Of a stretch of 64,000 bases of DNA, positions 46,250-56,518 are shown one piece after another; positions within the stretch are counted from its first letter, which is position 1; each line of letters opens with the position of its first letter. The position numbers were made by a program, and so were the translations under genes. Below the pieces are notes generated by a model. That model worked only from the letters and a program-made list of their open reading frames with translations, was not told where the DNA came from and ran no database searches. This stretch comes from Hanleya hanleyi. Lineage: Eukaryota > Mollusca > Polyplacophora > Lepidopleurida > Hanleyidae. Where the stretch lies: contig JAVTVY010017327.1 of assembly GCA_036873755.1 (NCBI GenBank), positions 1 through 64,000 of the forward strand. Direction: 5' to 3'.

Positions 46250-46735
46250 TCTGAAACTGTCGTCCCCGAGGCCCGCCCCCTGTACAGACCTTTTGGTCTT
46301 TGATATATGTTGGCATTTGTGGGAAGTTGATGCTGGGTCGACATCGGGCCTTACGGACTAGTCTTTTGTGTTAATTGCCGTCACTTACATCTGACGACGA
46401 TACAGCTCACCAATCTCCAAAGTACGAGTTGTCACAGCGAAACAGCTCACCAATTACCAGTATACGAGTTGTCAGAGCATTTCCATCATAGCTCTCTAGA
46501 TTTGTATCTAATACCGCTTATGCCGGTGCTAGGGGCCGTGCGGTCATATCATCCATGTTGCCACATGAACAGGTACAATAAAAGCGTACTTGAGATACAA
46601 CACATCATGAATCGTTAGATTCTTGGTATGTGCTTTAGAATAGGTCAACCAGACGACTATTCTGTGAAGTCATATGACGCAGTCAGTATGTCGGCACCTC
46701 TTCCCACTTCCCTTATATGTGTTGTAATTCTAATG
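46250..46735 (+). mobile_element. LTR-like insertion E1 in the Gypsy leader
   Basis: Inverted relative to E2 (about 430 bp shared, from GTCCCCGAGGCCCGCCCCC to CTTATATGTGTTGTAATT), located between the Gypsy PBS and gag. It has one internal extra duplication around CAGCTCACCAAT (46403, 46443). No internal coding region, so it is a solo LTR or TRIM fragment. Confidence 0.72.
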
Positions 46736-46765
46736 ATGTTGTAGTTGTATCCAAAAAAAATCTTT

Positions 46766-46783
46766 ATCCTGGCAAGCTCGCCA
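46766..46783 (-). promoter_or_regulatory. Gypsy primer-binding site
   Basis: Directly after the 5' LTR on the minus strand: TGGCGAGCTTGCCAGGA. TGG pairs with the 3' CCA of a tRNA primer, as in most LTR retrotransposons. The tRNA was not identified. Confidence 0.75.
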
Positions 46784-46784
46784 T

Positions 46785-47484
46785 TGTAGAAGTTTCGGTC
46801 TTCAAGACGACTAGGGCTTGTGCGCGATCTTAGATATTATAACGCAAGGTCGTCTGTTGACTCGGGAGATGATGTCTACAAAACCCGTTCCAGATATGTA
46901 GATTCCAGCTCGGCTCCGAGATTTGTCGAAGACTTAGAATGGATGACAACAACAATGAATTTCTGATGATATATATAGTTTTTACTATATGCATTTTTGT
47001 TCCAGCTTACAACATTTGTGAACTCTATCGGTGGTGATAGGACAGTGAGATAATATAACTGTAATTTGAAAAACGCCTGACATTCTCTTTTATACTGCCC
47101 TAAATGAATGGGTGCAGTGTCAAGCTCAACAAACTCTCAGCACAGTTGTGGCAATGAAACTGGCTAACTCTCCAAACTAAAACATACCAATCAAACTTGG
47201 GTTTCATGCAGTACAAGTCTAGTGCGTTTACTTATCCACGCCATTAAATCATATAGCTGCATACCGAAGATCGGATCTGACGCCTACTAGAAATCTAGTC
47301 AAGTAAAATTCCACATAGAAGATAACTGACATAGGATAACTGGATAGCATGTTTGTATTAATAGGCAGCACTCAGAACCAAAAAGAATTCCCTCAAAAGA
47401 CAATTTTCACTCAAGGCGAATAAAGAAAAGTTAGTATAATAAAATTGACGAAAGTATAGTAGCTAAGAAATTCCATATTTCACA
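46785..47484 (-). repeat. 5' LTR of the Gypsy element, 700 bp
   Basis: On the minus strand begins TGTGAAATATGG and ends AAACTTCTACA (TG...CA). Followed by the PBS. Nearly identical to the truncated copy at 35810-36410; the differences (roughly 5 percent by eye) give the age of the insertion. Confidence 0.9.
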
Positions 47485-47870
47485 GTGTGTGTGTGGTGGT
47501 GGTGGTGGTGGTGGTGGTGGTAGTGCTCGTGGTGTGTGGTGGTGGTGGCGGTGGTGGTCGCCGCGGTGGTTGTGTCTGTACACCAGGGATTAACACGTGT
47601 CCTTCATCAGTCCATGAGTGAGTGAGTGAGTGAGTGAGGCGTGCCCAACGCCCGTCTTAACGCATTGACGCACTAGCGATGGTGAGTGAGTGAGTGAGCG
47701 AGTGAGTGAGAGAGTGAGTGGGGAGTGAGTTAGTGAGATTGAGTGAAAATGAGTAAGTGAGTGGTCATATAAGGTCGTTTGTACACCATTAGCCTCAGTC
47801 TGTGTCCATCCCTGGGGTCTTAACGCTATGATGTAGACAGATGAAAGGAGAAGAAGAACAACAACAAGGA
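47485..47870 (+). repeat. Repeat D centre: (GGT)n, (GTGA)n microsatellites
   Basis: Continues repeat D after the Gypsy insertion. Blocks: (GT)n/(GGT)n to about 47570, ATTAACACGTGTCC, (GTGA)n, GTCTTAACGCATTGACGCAC, (GTGA)n again and TCATATAAGGTCGTTTGTAC, all matching 60721-61063 in order. The match ends at the point where the uninterrupted palindrome folds back. Confidence 0.85.
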
Positions 47871-47945
47871 TGACAGGTCAGTCACATTTTATTATCCCCT
47901 TCAGTACATCATACCCACGCTGGGGGAGCCACGTCGTTTATGCTC

Positions 47946-48177
47946 TTATCCAATCAGGAGCCGCCATTTCAGAAAGTTCAATCTTCCGCCAGTGTCGCTT
48001 TTGGCCAAAGCGTCGTCAGGCAGCCCAGGATACTGTTGAGGCAGCATGTCCTGAAACATTAAAGATTATATCACGCTCTGCACAAGTATACGTGGGTACT
48101 TCATGGCGTGCACGTGTGTGACGACGCAAACTGTCCAGGCGATGGAAGGGCTTCGAGCAAGTCGTACACGTGAACAT
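47946..48177 (-). CDS. Small C2H2 zinc-finger protein, two putative exons
   Basis: From an ATG at 48177 the minus strand encodes FTCTTCSKPFHRLDSLRRH...H, a complete C2H2 finger (C-x2-C-x12-H-x4-H), nearly identical in shape to fingers found in many mobile-element proteins. Joining 48177-48100 to 48050-47946 across a GT...AG interval of 49 bp (48099-48051) keeps phase 0 and gives a second exon (LPQQYPGLPDDALAKS, then a tryptophan-containing end) to a stop at 47946. Without splicing the frame also stays open to 48016. About 60 aa in total. It lies inside the repeat D region in a part absent from the 59.5-62.8 kb copy, so it may be an element-encoded DNA-binding gene. A 49-bp intron is unusually short; frameshift is the alternative. 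Confidence 0.5.
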
Positions 48178-48354
48178 CGTGGTAGAGTGTCTGCTGAATG
48201 GAACGTGGACATTGCTCGTCTTTAGGATACGCTTGCCTTTATGGACAGTAACGCCCGCCAAAGCCTAGCTTAACGCTTCCACGTCTTGGTGAAATAGCTC
48301 AGAAGCTCTGATTTTCTAGATATTCCATGGAATTGCCACTAATTCATCGAAATG

Positions 48355-48836
48355 CAGTGACGCCCGTCAACGCCCGTTGTAACGCTTTAACGCCCATTTC
48401 AATACCCGTAACGCCCTATCTGTACACCTTAACGCCCGTCCCAACGCCTTAACGCCATATCTCAACGCCTTAACGCCCTATCTCAACGCGTGAACACCTT
48501 ATCTTAACTACTTAGCGCCCTATCGTAATGCCTTTTCAAATTGTCAACCATCCAATCACACGCACATCCGGCGATGTCCAGTGATGACATCACTGTCATC
48601 AAGGGTCAGGGGCCAACGGTCAAAATATGTGCGTGTGATCACACACACATCCGGCGATGTCCAGTGATGACGTCACTGTCATCAAGGGTCAGAGGCCAAT
48701 GGTCAAAATATGTGCGTGTGATTGGATGATTGCAAATGCGTAAAGGCGTTACGATAGGGCGTTAAGATAAGGCGTTAAGTCATTAAGATAGGGCGTTAAG
48801 GCGTTGGGACGGGCGTTAAGGCGTAAAGTTAGGGCG
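48355..48836. repeat. AACGCC minisatellite palindrome with double hairpin core
   Basis: The left flank (48355-48535) repeats TTAACGCCC(TATCTC); the right flank (48735-48836) repeats its complement GGCGTTAAGATAGG. Between them are two tandem ~84-bp units (48552, about 48632), each beginning CACACGCACATCCGGCGATG (CACACACACATCC in the second) and ending ATATGTGCGTGTGA, i.e. each with inverted ends; each holds TGATGACATCACTGTCATCA or the TGACGTCA variant. The whole 480 bp can fold into nested stems. Confidence 0.85.
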
Positions 48837-48978
48837 TTGAGGTGTCTTTGATTTGCAGAATGTATTCTTGGTCATGTACTAAATTATTGTTAAACTTTTA
48901 AAACTTGAACTTGCATTTACATTTAGAAAATTCAATTTGGAGAAGAATAAGTTTATGATCTGACGTTATGCTTGGCTA
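48837..48978 (-). repeat. Outer flank of repeat D
   Basis: Reverse complement of 62842-62990 at high identity (GATTTGCAGAATGTATTCTT and GATCTGACGTTATGCTTGGC). The conserved flank means the duplicated unit is larger than the AGTATATAAAG-ended core. Confidence 0.82.
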
Positions 48979-50480
48979 GTAGTATATAAAGAGCAAATTC
49001 CTTAGTATTGAGGCGAGGCTAATGGACATGTTAGGTCCATTCTGGCGCAGTGTACAATTTTAGTCCCAATGGGGAACTCACTCATGGACATTTGCAGTAT
49101 GGGGTGTGGCCCCTTGTTTTCTTCATCTCGAGCTGTAGAACACGATGGGAGCGGTCTCGAGGCCATTGCTGATGACGCATGCGCAGTAGGCAGGAAGATC
49201 GAGGTGGACGTTTTGGGGTCTAAGTGGACCCATAATGGACCGATTGGGTTGTGTGAGGTAACAGTTTGAAGCATTCGTGGGGGAGCGACCAACTGGATGG
49301 GTGTAGGGTGGAAATATCGTCTATCTACGCATGCGCAGTAGAAAAAATGTATTTGAATGGACGTTTTGGGGTCGCGACGAACCAATAGTGATCTAGTTGG
49401 GCCGTATGAGGTATCATCGTGAGGGACCATCCGTCTGTTTTCAACATTTTGCGCATGCGCAGACAGGGAATTGTGGGAAAAGGGCATTGGAAGGGACGTT
49501 TTGGGGTCGAGGTGGACCCATAGTGGTCGGATTGGGTCGCAGAGGGTATCAGTTTGAAGCTCTCATGCAGTAGCGTCCAACTGGACTGGTGTGGAGTAAA
49601 AGTAGCGCAATGGTGCACACTACAAGCGTCTAGTCCGTCATTCATAATTCAGTCGTCGTCCATTAAAGAATATCCGCGCCCATAATCCAAAGACCTATTC
49701 CATATTCCATATAACAGTATTAGCACCAAATTGAAAAAGACAATCATAGTATAGATAAACATAGGCTAGTTTCCTGCAAGAGAAAAGCGGTTAACAGTTT
49801 TCAATGATGCCGACAAGACATCATGATGTTTCAAACATATAAAATCCGTATCGCTGATCGGTATTCTTAATCCATAATAATCATTGTAAAGTCGTCATCT
49901 AGAGAATGATGTATCTCAGTCACGCTTTGATTGTGACTGTTCATATGAGCACCATGAGGACCTTGAAGTACATGGGCTCATACGGCCCCTAGCCCCGGGT
50001 TAAGCGGAATTAGACACAAGTTACGAAACGTAACGCCATAGATTTCGCACGCTACGCTCGTATTTTGCTATCAGCATGCGATAGCAAAATTCCCTGCCAG
50101 GCACAGACAGGGAATGGTGGGGAAAGGGTATTGGAATGAACGTTTTGGGGTCGAGGTGGGCCCATAATGGGCGTAGTGGGTCGAGGAGGGTATCCATGTG
50201 AATCGCTCTTCCAGGTCAATCAAGTCATGGTAGGTGCATGTTTTCATAGAAAAAACCCCGGAGTCATAGAAATGAGAATGTTGTTGTTGTTGATGAGATA
50301 GTGTAGTCTCTCAATTTCGGGAAAGTAAAAGTCAAGGAAAGTAATCCAGTTTACTAGCACAGAAAGCAGAAACTGTCAGGGTTAATTGTCTGGGGAAACC
50401 CCTGTTCTATTTATAGATCAATCAGAAGACGTGACGTCATCAGCCTCAGCCACAATACTAAGGAATGTTCTTTATAAACA
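48979..50480 (+). repeat. Short internally deleted repeat D copy, TIR-bounded
   Basis: Starts GTAGTATATAAAGAGCAAAT and ends with the inverted form (TGACGTCATCAGCCTCAGCC ... CTTTATA). Most of it is left-arm sequence (as 59860-60630), then it jumps from ATTTATAGATCAATCAGAAG directly to the right terminus. A ~480-bp insertion sits at 49618-50100. Stop-riddled frames; no gene. Confidence 0.82.
49618..50100. mobile_element. Insertion related to LTR-like repeat E
   Basis: Breaks repeat D between CAATGGTGCAC and GCACAGACAGGG, with GCAC on both sides as a likely 4-bp target duplication. Contains GTATCTCAGTCACGCTTTGA and CGGCCCCTAGCCCCGG blocks related to E1/E2 (CGGCCCCTAGCACCG there), and ends in a hairpin TTTTGCTATC...GATAGCAAAA at 50066-50091. 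Confidence 0.65.
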
Positions 50481-50482
50481 CC

Positions 50483-50957
50483 AGCGGCCAGTGTACTGTT
50501 CATGGACATCCGGCCTCAATGAACTGTTCATTTACCATAGCCGTCAGTGTACTGTTCATGGACGTCGGTCATCAGTAGACTGTAGATGGACACCAGTCGT
50601 CAGTGTAGTGTTCATGGACATTTGTATGGGTAGTAACAGGAACTGTGGCACTCTTGTGTCTTGGCACATGTAGGCAGCGTCGTGATATGACTGGGAAAAT
50701 GTTGAAAACGACGTTAAATCCCACTCACTCACTCTGCTCATAGACATCAGTCAACAGTGTATTGCTCATGGACACCAACCGCCAGTGTACTATCCATGAA
50801 CATCAGTCATCAGTGCACTGTTCATGGACACCAGCCTTTAGTGTACTGTTCACGGACATCCGTCGTCGGTGTACTGTTCATTGACATCAGTCATCAATGT
50901 ACTGTTCATTGACACCAGCGGCCAGTGTACTGTTCATTGACATCAGTCATTAGTGTA
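50483..50957 (+). repeat. 28-bp minisatellite G, array 1
   Basis: Degenerate tandem units of TGTACTGTTCATGGACACC plus AGCCGTCAG, interrupted at about 50630-50740 by a SINE 3' fragment. Being 28 bp, the unit shifts frame every copy yet lacks stops in all three plus frames, giving long repetitive ORFs that should not be called genes. Confidence 0.88.
50655..50736 (+). mobile_element. 5'-truncated SINE, 3' tail
   Basis: TGTAGGCAGCGTCGTGATAT, then AAAATGTTGAAAACGACGTT, AAATCCC and (ACTC)n: the same tail as the full SINE at 11369-11682. The tRNA head is absent. Confidence 0.85.
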
Positions 50958-50978
50958 CGGGCACGGAGCCAGGCGAGT

Positions 50979-52688
50979 AGTTGGGTCATTCTCGCAGAAA
51001 GGCACAATTTCACTTGGGGAAATATGTCAAAATCAACATCACGAATGACTACAGAATTTGATTTCAACAGATTCCCCATTGACAAAACTCTTTATAATGC
51101 ATACAATAAATGCAGACATTCCGAACAATAAACTTTTCGTAACACTTAACGGTGGAGTTGTCTTCAATAATGTCAGTGGTGTTACACAGGAATGATCAGT
51201 ATATTGGGCACTAAGAGAACAGAAATAGGAAGATATACACATGCTAGGCAATAGATTGCATGTAACTATGACTAATGATGAAAAAATATTGAAGTTAGGA
51301 AAACAAGTTTCTTTTCATTTTCCTAATTATGCTACTTAGCTCACCAAAATCAGCCAATTGGACCGCATGTATCAACTATTCATGTAGATTCTGTATAATA
51401 AAACCTATTTATCCTTTATGCTGACTTTAAACTAATCGAGTTTGTTTCTTTTTCAAAATATGGGACAACTTAAACAAGTGTTTCTGAATTTCAAGACCAT
51501 TCTTGCATCCGTAACACCACTGACAATCCGGTAACACCACTGATCTCGTGTAGCACGTACCACTGATTAATTTGTTCACAGACGCAAAAATGCAGTTGCA
51601 AGTGAAGAATATTTAGGGACAAAACAGGTATATGGAAAGCCTTCTGATAAAACTGCTTCTTCTTCTGCAAATAGTTATCTAACTGAAATGTAACACCAGT
51701 GACAACCCGGTAACACCAGTGACCTCGAGTAACACCATTGACCTCGTGTAACAACAGTGACCAATTTGTTCATAGAGGCAAAAATGTAGCCGTGAGTGAA
51801 AGCGATTTAGGGGCAAAACACGTATATGACAAGACTCCTTAACTTAGTATTATTTGGAAGAAAGGTAAATTCAAGTTGTACTGAAATTTGGAGCAAAATC
51901 ATCATAATTGTCAATGGTGTTACCCTAAAAATAGTAACACCACTGACAGGTAACACCACTGACATTTTGGAAGGAATTCATTGTTGCTCCCTCGTATATT
52001 GTCGTGACGGTCCAAGAACAATGATTTTGTAATTCATGCGCACATTTCTTTGTTACCAGTTAATATTTTTACTCGGGAGCCACTACATGTTGATCCTGAC
52101 ACGTAACACCATTGACCGGTAATAAACGTACGCTGAAAATTTGGAGCTAGAAATGACTGAAATACTGAAAAGAATTTCATAAAACACTTCTTATGGAATC
52201 TCAAGTTTACCCGCGCTTGGAAAAGAAGCCGCCTGGTGGCAAATCTTTGTTTCTAATTTAAGCGTTCGCTTTTTGGCTCCGATTTCAGTTACAGTAACAC
52301 CAATGACCCGAAAACCAGTTACAGACCTTTGCCCATGTCATTTTCACAAGATAATCTGCCATTGTAAAAAATATATTCATATATTGAAAGAACAGATGCG
52401 GCTGGTTGCCAAAAAGGTAGAATAATATAGAACAAAAGAATTTTTGGCAACTTTATCGTGGTATCAAGTAGGTCACTACAGCCAGTTACAGGTCTATTTT
52501 ACCCAAAATTGAGGGTTCTGGTGAAAATTTACCTAAAAAATCAATCGGGAGAGTGCTTGCAATGAGTTATTCGTACTCTACTAAATGAATACTACGAACA
52601 ATCTGAATTTTTTCAGCCGTAAGACTGGTTAGAAGAAAATTTGGGTCGAGTGACACGAATTGCGCCTTTCCGTGAGAATGACCCAGTT
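50979..52688. mobile_element. 1.7-kb TIR element rich in GTAACACCACTGAC
   Basis: Left end (50981) TTGGGTCATTCTCGCAGAAA and right end (52687 reading back) CTGGGTCATTCTCACGGAAA are inverted over about 35 bp. The interior has at least thirteen copies of GTAACACCANTGAC in 1.15 kb, mostly plus orientation (for example 51513, 51531, 51690, 51709, 51932, 51949, 52102, 52292) and at least two inverted (about 51168 and 51912). Two diverged ~190-bp units occur at 51512-51850. No ORF of note, and the target duplication was not resolved. Confidence 0.75.
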
Positions 52689-53042
52689 ATCGGCATGGTT
52701 TCTTGTTGGCACACATGAAACTCTCCGTCATATCTCCTGAAAATCTCTAATTTAGAAGAAGTTCGGATCAGGATGTCCTGCGAAATTTCTAATTCATTTT
52801 ATGAACTGAAAGCTTAAAATATTACATTTTATATTTAGCCCTGTGAATCCACCTCAAAATCGACAGTCGCCTACTTTGTTTACACTCGGGAGCATTTGTT
52901 GCTTGAGGTCAAAGACACTCTCGATAGAGATGCTTCCTGAGTCGACCTGTAGTCTCGTCGGTTTTCGTTTTGATTGAAAAAAGTATTCTGTGGAATAACC
53001 CAAATAAACCTTTAAAGTATCGCGATAACTACTCCCTCGCCC
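52689..53042. other. Unannotated stretch
   Basis: No recognisable gene or repeat between the TIR element and the second minisatellite array. Confidence 0.5.
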
Positions 53043-53875
53043 GTGCACAGTCGTCATTGTACTCGTGGACATCAGTCATCAGTGGATTGTATATGACCGG
53101 GTGCTGTACTGGCTGGGCTGATCTGTATCCTGGCATATGTAGGCAGCGTCGGGATATGACTGAAAAAATGTTGAAAACGACGTTAAATCCCATTCACTCA
53201 CTCACTCACTCACTCAGTCAACAGTACAGTCATCAGTCTAATGTTCATGGACATCAGTCATCACTGGACTGTTCTTAGACATCAGTCATCGGTGTACTGT
53301 TCATGGACACCAGCCGTCAGTGTAATGCTTATTGACCCTGTCGTCAATGTGCTATTTACATGGTTTATGGACACCAGCCGCCAGTGTACTGTTTATGGAC
53401 ACCAGCCGTCAGTGTACTGTTCATGGAAATCAGTCATCAGTGTATTGTCTATGGACACCAGTTGTCAGTTGCCAGTGTACTGTTCAGGAACATCAGTCAC
53501 CAGTGTATTGTCCATGGACATCAGCCATCAGTGTATTGTTCATGATCACCAGTCGTCGATGGACCACTCATTGACTCAGTCGTCAGCGTACTGTTTATGG
53601 ACACCAGCCGCCAGTGTACTGTTCGGGAACATCAGTCGTCGGTGTACTGTTCATTGACATCAGTCATCAGTGTACTGTTCATGGTCACCAGTCGCCGATG
53701 GACTTACTGTTCATGGACATCGGTCGTCAGCAGACTGTTCATTGACACCAGCCGTTATGGTACTGTTCATGGACATTCGTCATCAGTGTAATGTTCATGG
53801 ACACCAGCCGTCAGTGGTGATGTTCTACCCAGTACATCAGTCGCCTATATGTCGTCCATGGCCACCAGTTCAATA
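53043..53875 (+). repeat. 28-bp minisatellite G, array 2
   Basis: About 25 degenerate units of the same 28-bp sequence as array 1, again with a SINE tail inserted near the start (53117-53217). Overlapping repetitive ORFs in several frames are artefacts of the repeat. Confidence 0.9.
53117..53217 (+). mobile_element. 5'-truncated SINE, 3' tail
   Basis: CATATGTAGGCAGCGTCGGG, AAAATGTTGAAAACGACGTT, AAATCCC and (ACTC)n. Same orientation and same host minisatellite as the fragment at 50655, so the two arrays may descend from one array that already held it. Confidence 0.85.
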
Positions 53876-55133
53876 ATCACCAGTGGATTGTCTATTCTTG
53901 TAAACCAATCACCAGTAGACGAATCTTGATCAGCTGTCTGTTTCCCGGACAAGTCATCGACAGATCATCCTTGTACAATAAGTCATCAGTAGGGTCTTCC
54001 AATACTATAGAGTATGGGAATTTATTGTGTGTGCCTGACGCTTTATCTTCTCTAGACAGTTAAAGTCCATTCGGTAATATCGAAAGCTTTGTTCAAATTC
54101 CATGATCGAGGCTATATCTATTTGATTCCTCCTGGTCAGAAATACCCTGAATTTTGCATGTTATATTTAGAAACGAAGGTGCTGTTTCAGAACTGTCAAA
54201 GGACAATTTGTGTAATGACCATTCTCTCTGAGATACAAAACACAAGATTAACCAAAGAAATACGATGAGAGATTGTCAAATTTTGAGGAGTCAGGATATG
54301 ATTTCTTTTCTGATTCATAGAATAACCTGGATATTGAAGTTTTTATACTTTTATCATCTTTGAGTATAATTTCGATGGTCTATTTTCTTCTGGTGGTTAA
54401 TGACAATTACCTGACGACGTGTATCGCAATCTGCATACAGCGCCGAAGGATGATTCCAGGGGTGAAAGATTTTACAAATGAGATCAAATTTTAGAATTCT
54501 TGGTCTAATTTCCACTATCATGGACCAAGGACCACCGCCTCACACTAATAATCTCACAGTCGGATTGAACAGTGGGAAATATTCATCTTTCGAACAAACT
54601 GATTACGGCACCGTATGAGAGATTATATATTAGTCACGATCCCTTTCCCGAAAGGCACATATGGCACAAGTTATAAGTACCGTAGAATTTTAACGACGAA
54701 AGTACAGATGAAAGTTGTCTTGAGACGTACTGCACAATACTTAGTCAAATGTCAGATGTTAGAGATCAGTCCAAGTGTCAGATACTACATAAAACGAGAT
54801 TTATCCATAACGGTGCCTCATCTTCGAATTTACAGAATGAAGCAAAGGCAGAATGCAGGCCTCGCACAGCCAAAGGAAGTCATCGAGAATGCTCTGGGAG
54901 ATTGACATATTTTCTGCACAAATTCATCTCTCCACCCCTGACTCTCTCGCTTGTACTAGCTTTCAAACTCTGCTAACAGTCGGCGACCAGGTTGGCATCG
55001 CTGTTGTTTGGCATTTCACGGTTTTGAACTTTGAGATTCGTGTAAACTTGGCTTACTTTGAGACAAGTTTTCGTTTTCCTGAGCTGTGAAATGTAGGCTA
55101 CCGCTAATAATACAGATCATGTTGTGTTTGTCA
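53876..55133. other. Unannotated stretch
   Basis: Several overlapping short plus-strand frames (54615-55089) without domain similarity. No repeat recognised. Confidence 0.5.
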
Positions 55134-55262
55134 GGGCCGGCGGAAGCAACTGCTGATGGGTTGCGGGCTACTGTCATAGCGCTTTAGTCGAGGGTCCAGG
55201 AGCCGCCTAGGCCCCGGATGCTCCTGGAATCTAGATCGCCGGAGACGCGTTCTGAGCGATCA
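55134..55262 (+). repeat. End fragment related to the nested transposons
   Basis: CAGGGCCGGCGGAAGC followed by GTCGAGGGTCCAGGAGCCGC and CTAGATCGCCGGAGACGCGT: the TIR-plus-subterminal-box order of the elements at 29331 and 29669. Only one end is present. Confidence 0.65.
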
Positions 55263-55831
55263 TCTGTACTCTTGCTATTTAATGTTTCAGTAAAATGTGT
55301 TAAAAAACGAACTGCATTTGATGTTGAAAGTTGGTCACACAGATCTATGTAGAATATAAACATTCTATACATCGGATGTTAGTCCCTGTCTTTTTCCCGT
55401 GGCTCTCACAAACAATAGACAAAATCAGATTCAAGTTCAGGATTTTCCATTAGTTCATTGTGAATTGAATATAGAAATTAATCGTGACTCTAACTTCAAC
55501 TTTAATCGGAGTGCTAGTAAATACATAAATACGCCGTTTTTATGTCTGCACCCCATGCAACAACGTCAATAGTCGCCGTGGGCGCGTGGCACTGGCCTGT
55601 ATACTAAATAAATATGATCATTTTATGATTTTATGTCGCATCATAAAACGATGATATTTATTCAGCACACTTCACAAAATGGCCTAAAATCAATAAATAT
55701 CAATAAAAATATCAATAAAAATCCATAAATAACAATGATTTCAGAGGCTGATTAAATGTATTGTAATGATTGAATTTTGACCAAAAGTTGGATGTGATTG
55801 AAATATTTGAAGATTTCGAGGAATTCAAGGA

Positions 55832-56020
55832 ATGGCTGCCACTGCTCACCCGGCTGTTGATCAGTCAGAACCAATCTTGCTATGCTTTTAATATTCCAAT
55901 AACTAATCACAAGAGAAATCACTTCCCTTTGTATTGAATTCAATTGAATTATTCGAGTATTTACTTCATCGCAAGATTGGTTCTGACTGCTCAACAGCCG
56001 AGTGAGCAGTGGCAGCCATT
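55832..56020. repeat. Foldback repeat, 50-bp arms
   Basis: Arms 55832-55880 and 55971-56020 are inverted copies (ATGGCTGCCACTGCTCAC and CAGTCAGAACCAATCTTGC) around a 90-bp AT-rich loop. MITE-like; no target duplication assigned. Confidence 0.8.
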
Positions 56021-56465
56021 GTCAAGCCAACAATCGAGTCAACTGTGGCAGCCACTGGTGGACCGAAGTAATCGGGCCATCGGTGGGCCGATGAGCGAAA
56101 CTTCAGTTGTCCTTCGGCGGTGGCCAACAATGGGCCATCGTGGATCGATGGCGTATGCTGTGTGGGCCAGTTTTTGACAGGAAAAGTGGGACTTTCGTCC
56201 CACTGGATCAAGCCCATCTAGAAAAAACCCTTCAACTTGACATGGAGGGAAATAAACCCAGAGAAGACATCTTAGCGAGCTAAGGGAATTTTACATTTCA
56301 TTAGTACAGAAGTGTACAGTATGATCGTGCCACGTACACTTGGAGGAGAACAAATTACACTCAATCTCGTATCGACTTCTGGCTCATTCCTCCAAACTTC
56401 AAATCTGGAGATCTATTTATTATTAAGAGCCTGTATGTTTACAGATATCAAGTCAAGCATAAATC
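56021..56465. other. Unannotated stretch
   Basis: No recognisable gene. The end (56437-56465) is the left part of the Foldback element's target, GATATCAAGTCAAGCATAAA, also found near 59486. Confidence 0.5.
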
Positions 56466-56518
56466 AGATCATTATGATGGCCGAGAGAGGCCATCGCGTC
56501 TTTCATTTCTAATTGAAC

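Larger units (their letters stand above)
35810..47484 (-). mobile_element. Ty3/Gypsy LTR retrotransposon (about 11.7 kb with insertions)
   Basis: Minus-strand element: 5' LTR 47484-46785, PBS, gag, protease, RT-RNase H, integrase, then a 2.5-kb unexplained 3' region and a truncated 3' LTR 36410-35810. It sits in repeat D between 35809 and 47485. Disabled by stops in gag and pol, a one-base deletion in RT, loss of the protease-RT linker and at least three later insertions (43147-42535, 41863-39751, and one at 46250-46735 in the leader). Target duplication is obscured because the target is a GT repeat. Confidence 0.9.

Noticed and set aside
48355..48540. TTAACGCCC repeats as telomere-like sequence
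   Set aside because: The unit is irregular, GC-rich in a different way from TTAGGG, and is mirrored as a palindrome; nothing else suggests a chromosome end.
50483..50957. Regular 28-bp repeats resembling a CRISPR array
   Set aside because: Units are contiguous and degenerate with no unique spacers, in a eukaryotic context.
53241..53876. Repetitive ORFs of 60-138 aa (CTVHGHQSSVYCSW-like)
   Set aside because: Product of a 28-bp minisatellite open in all three frames; no start context or conservation to support a gene.
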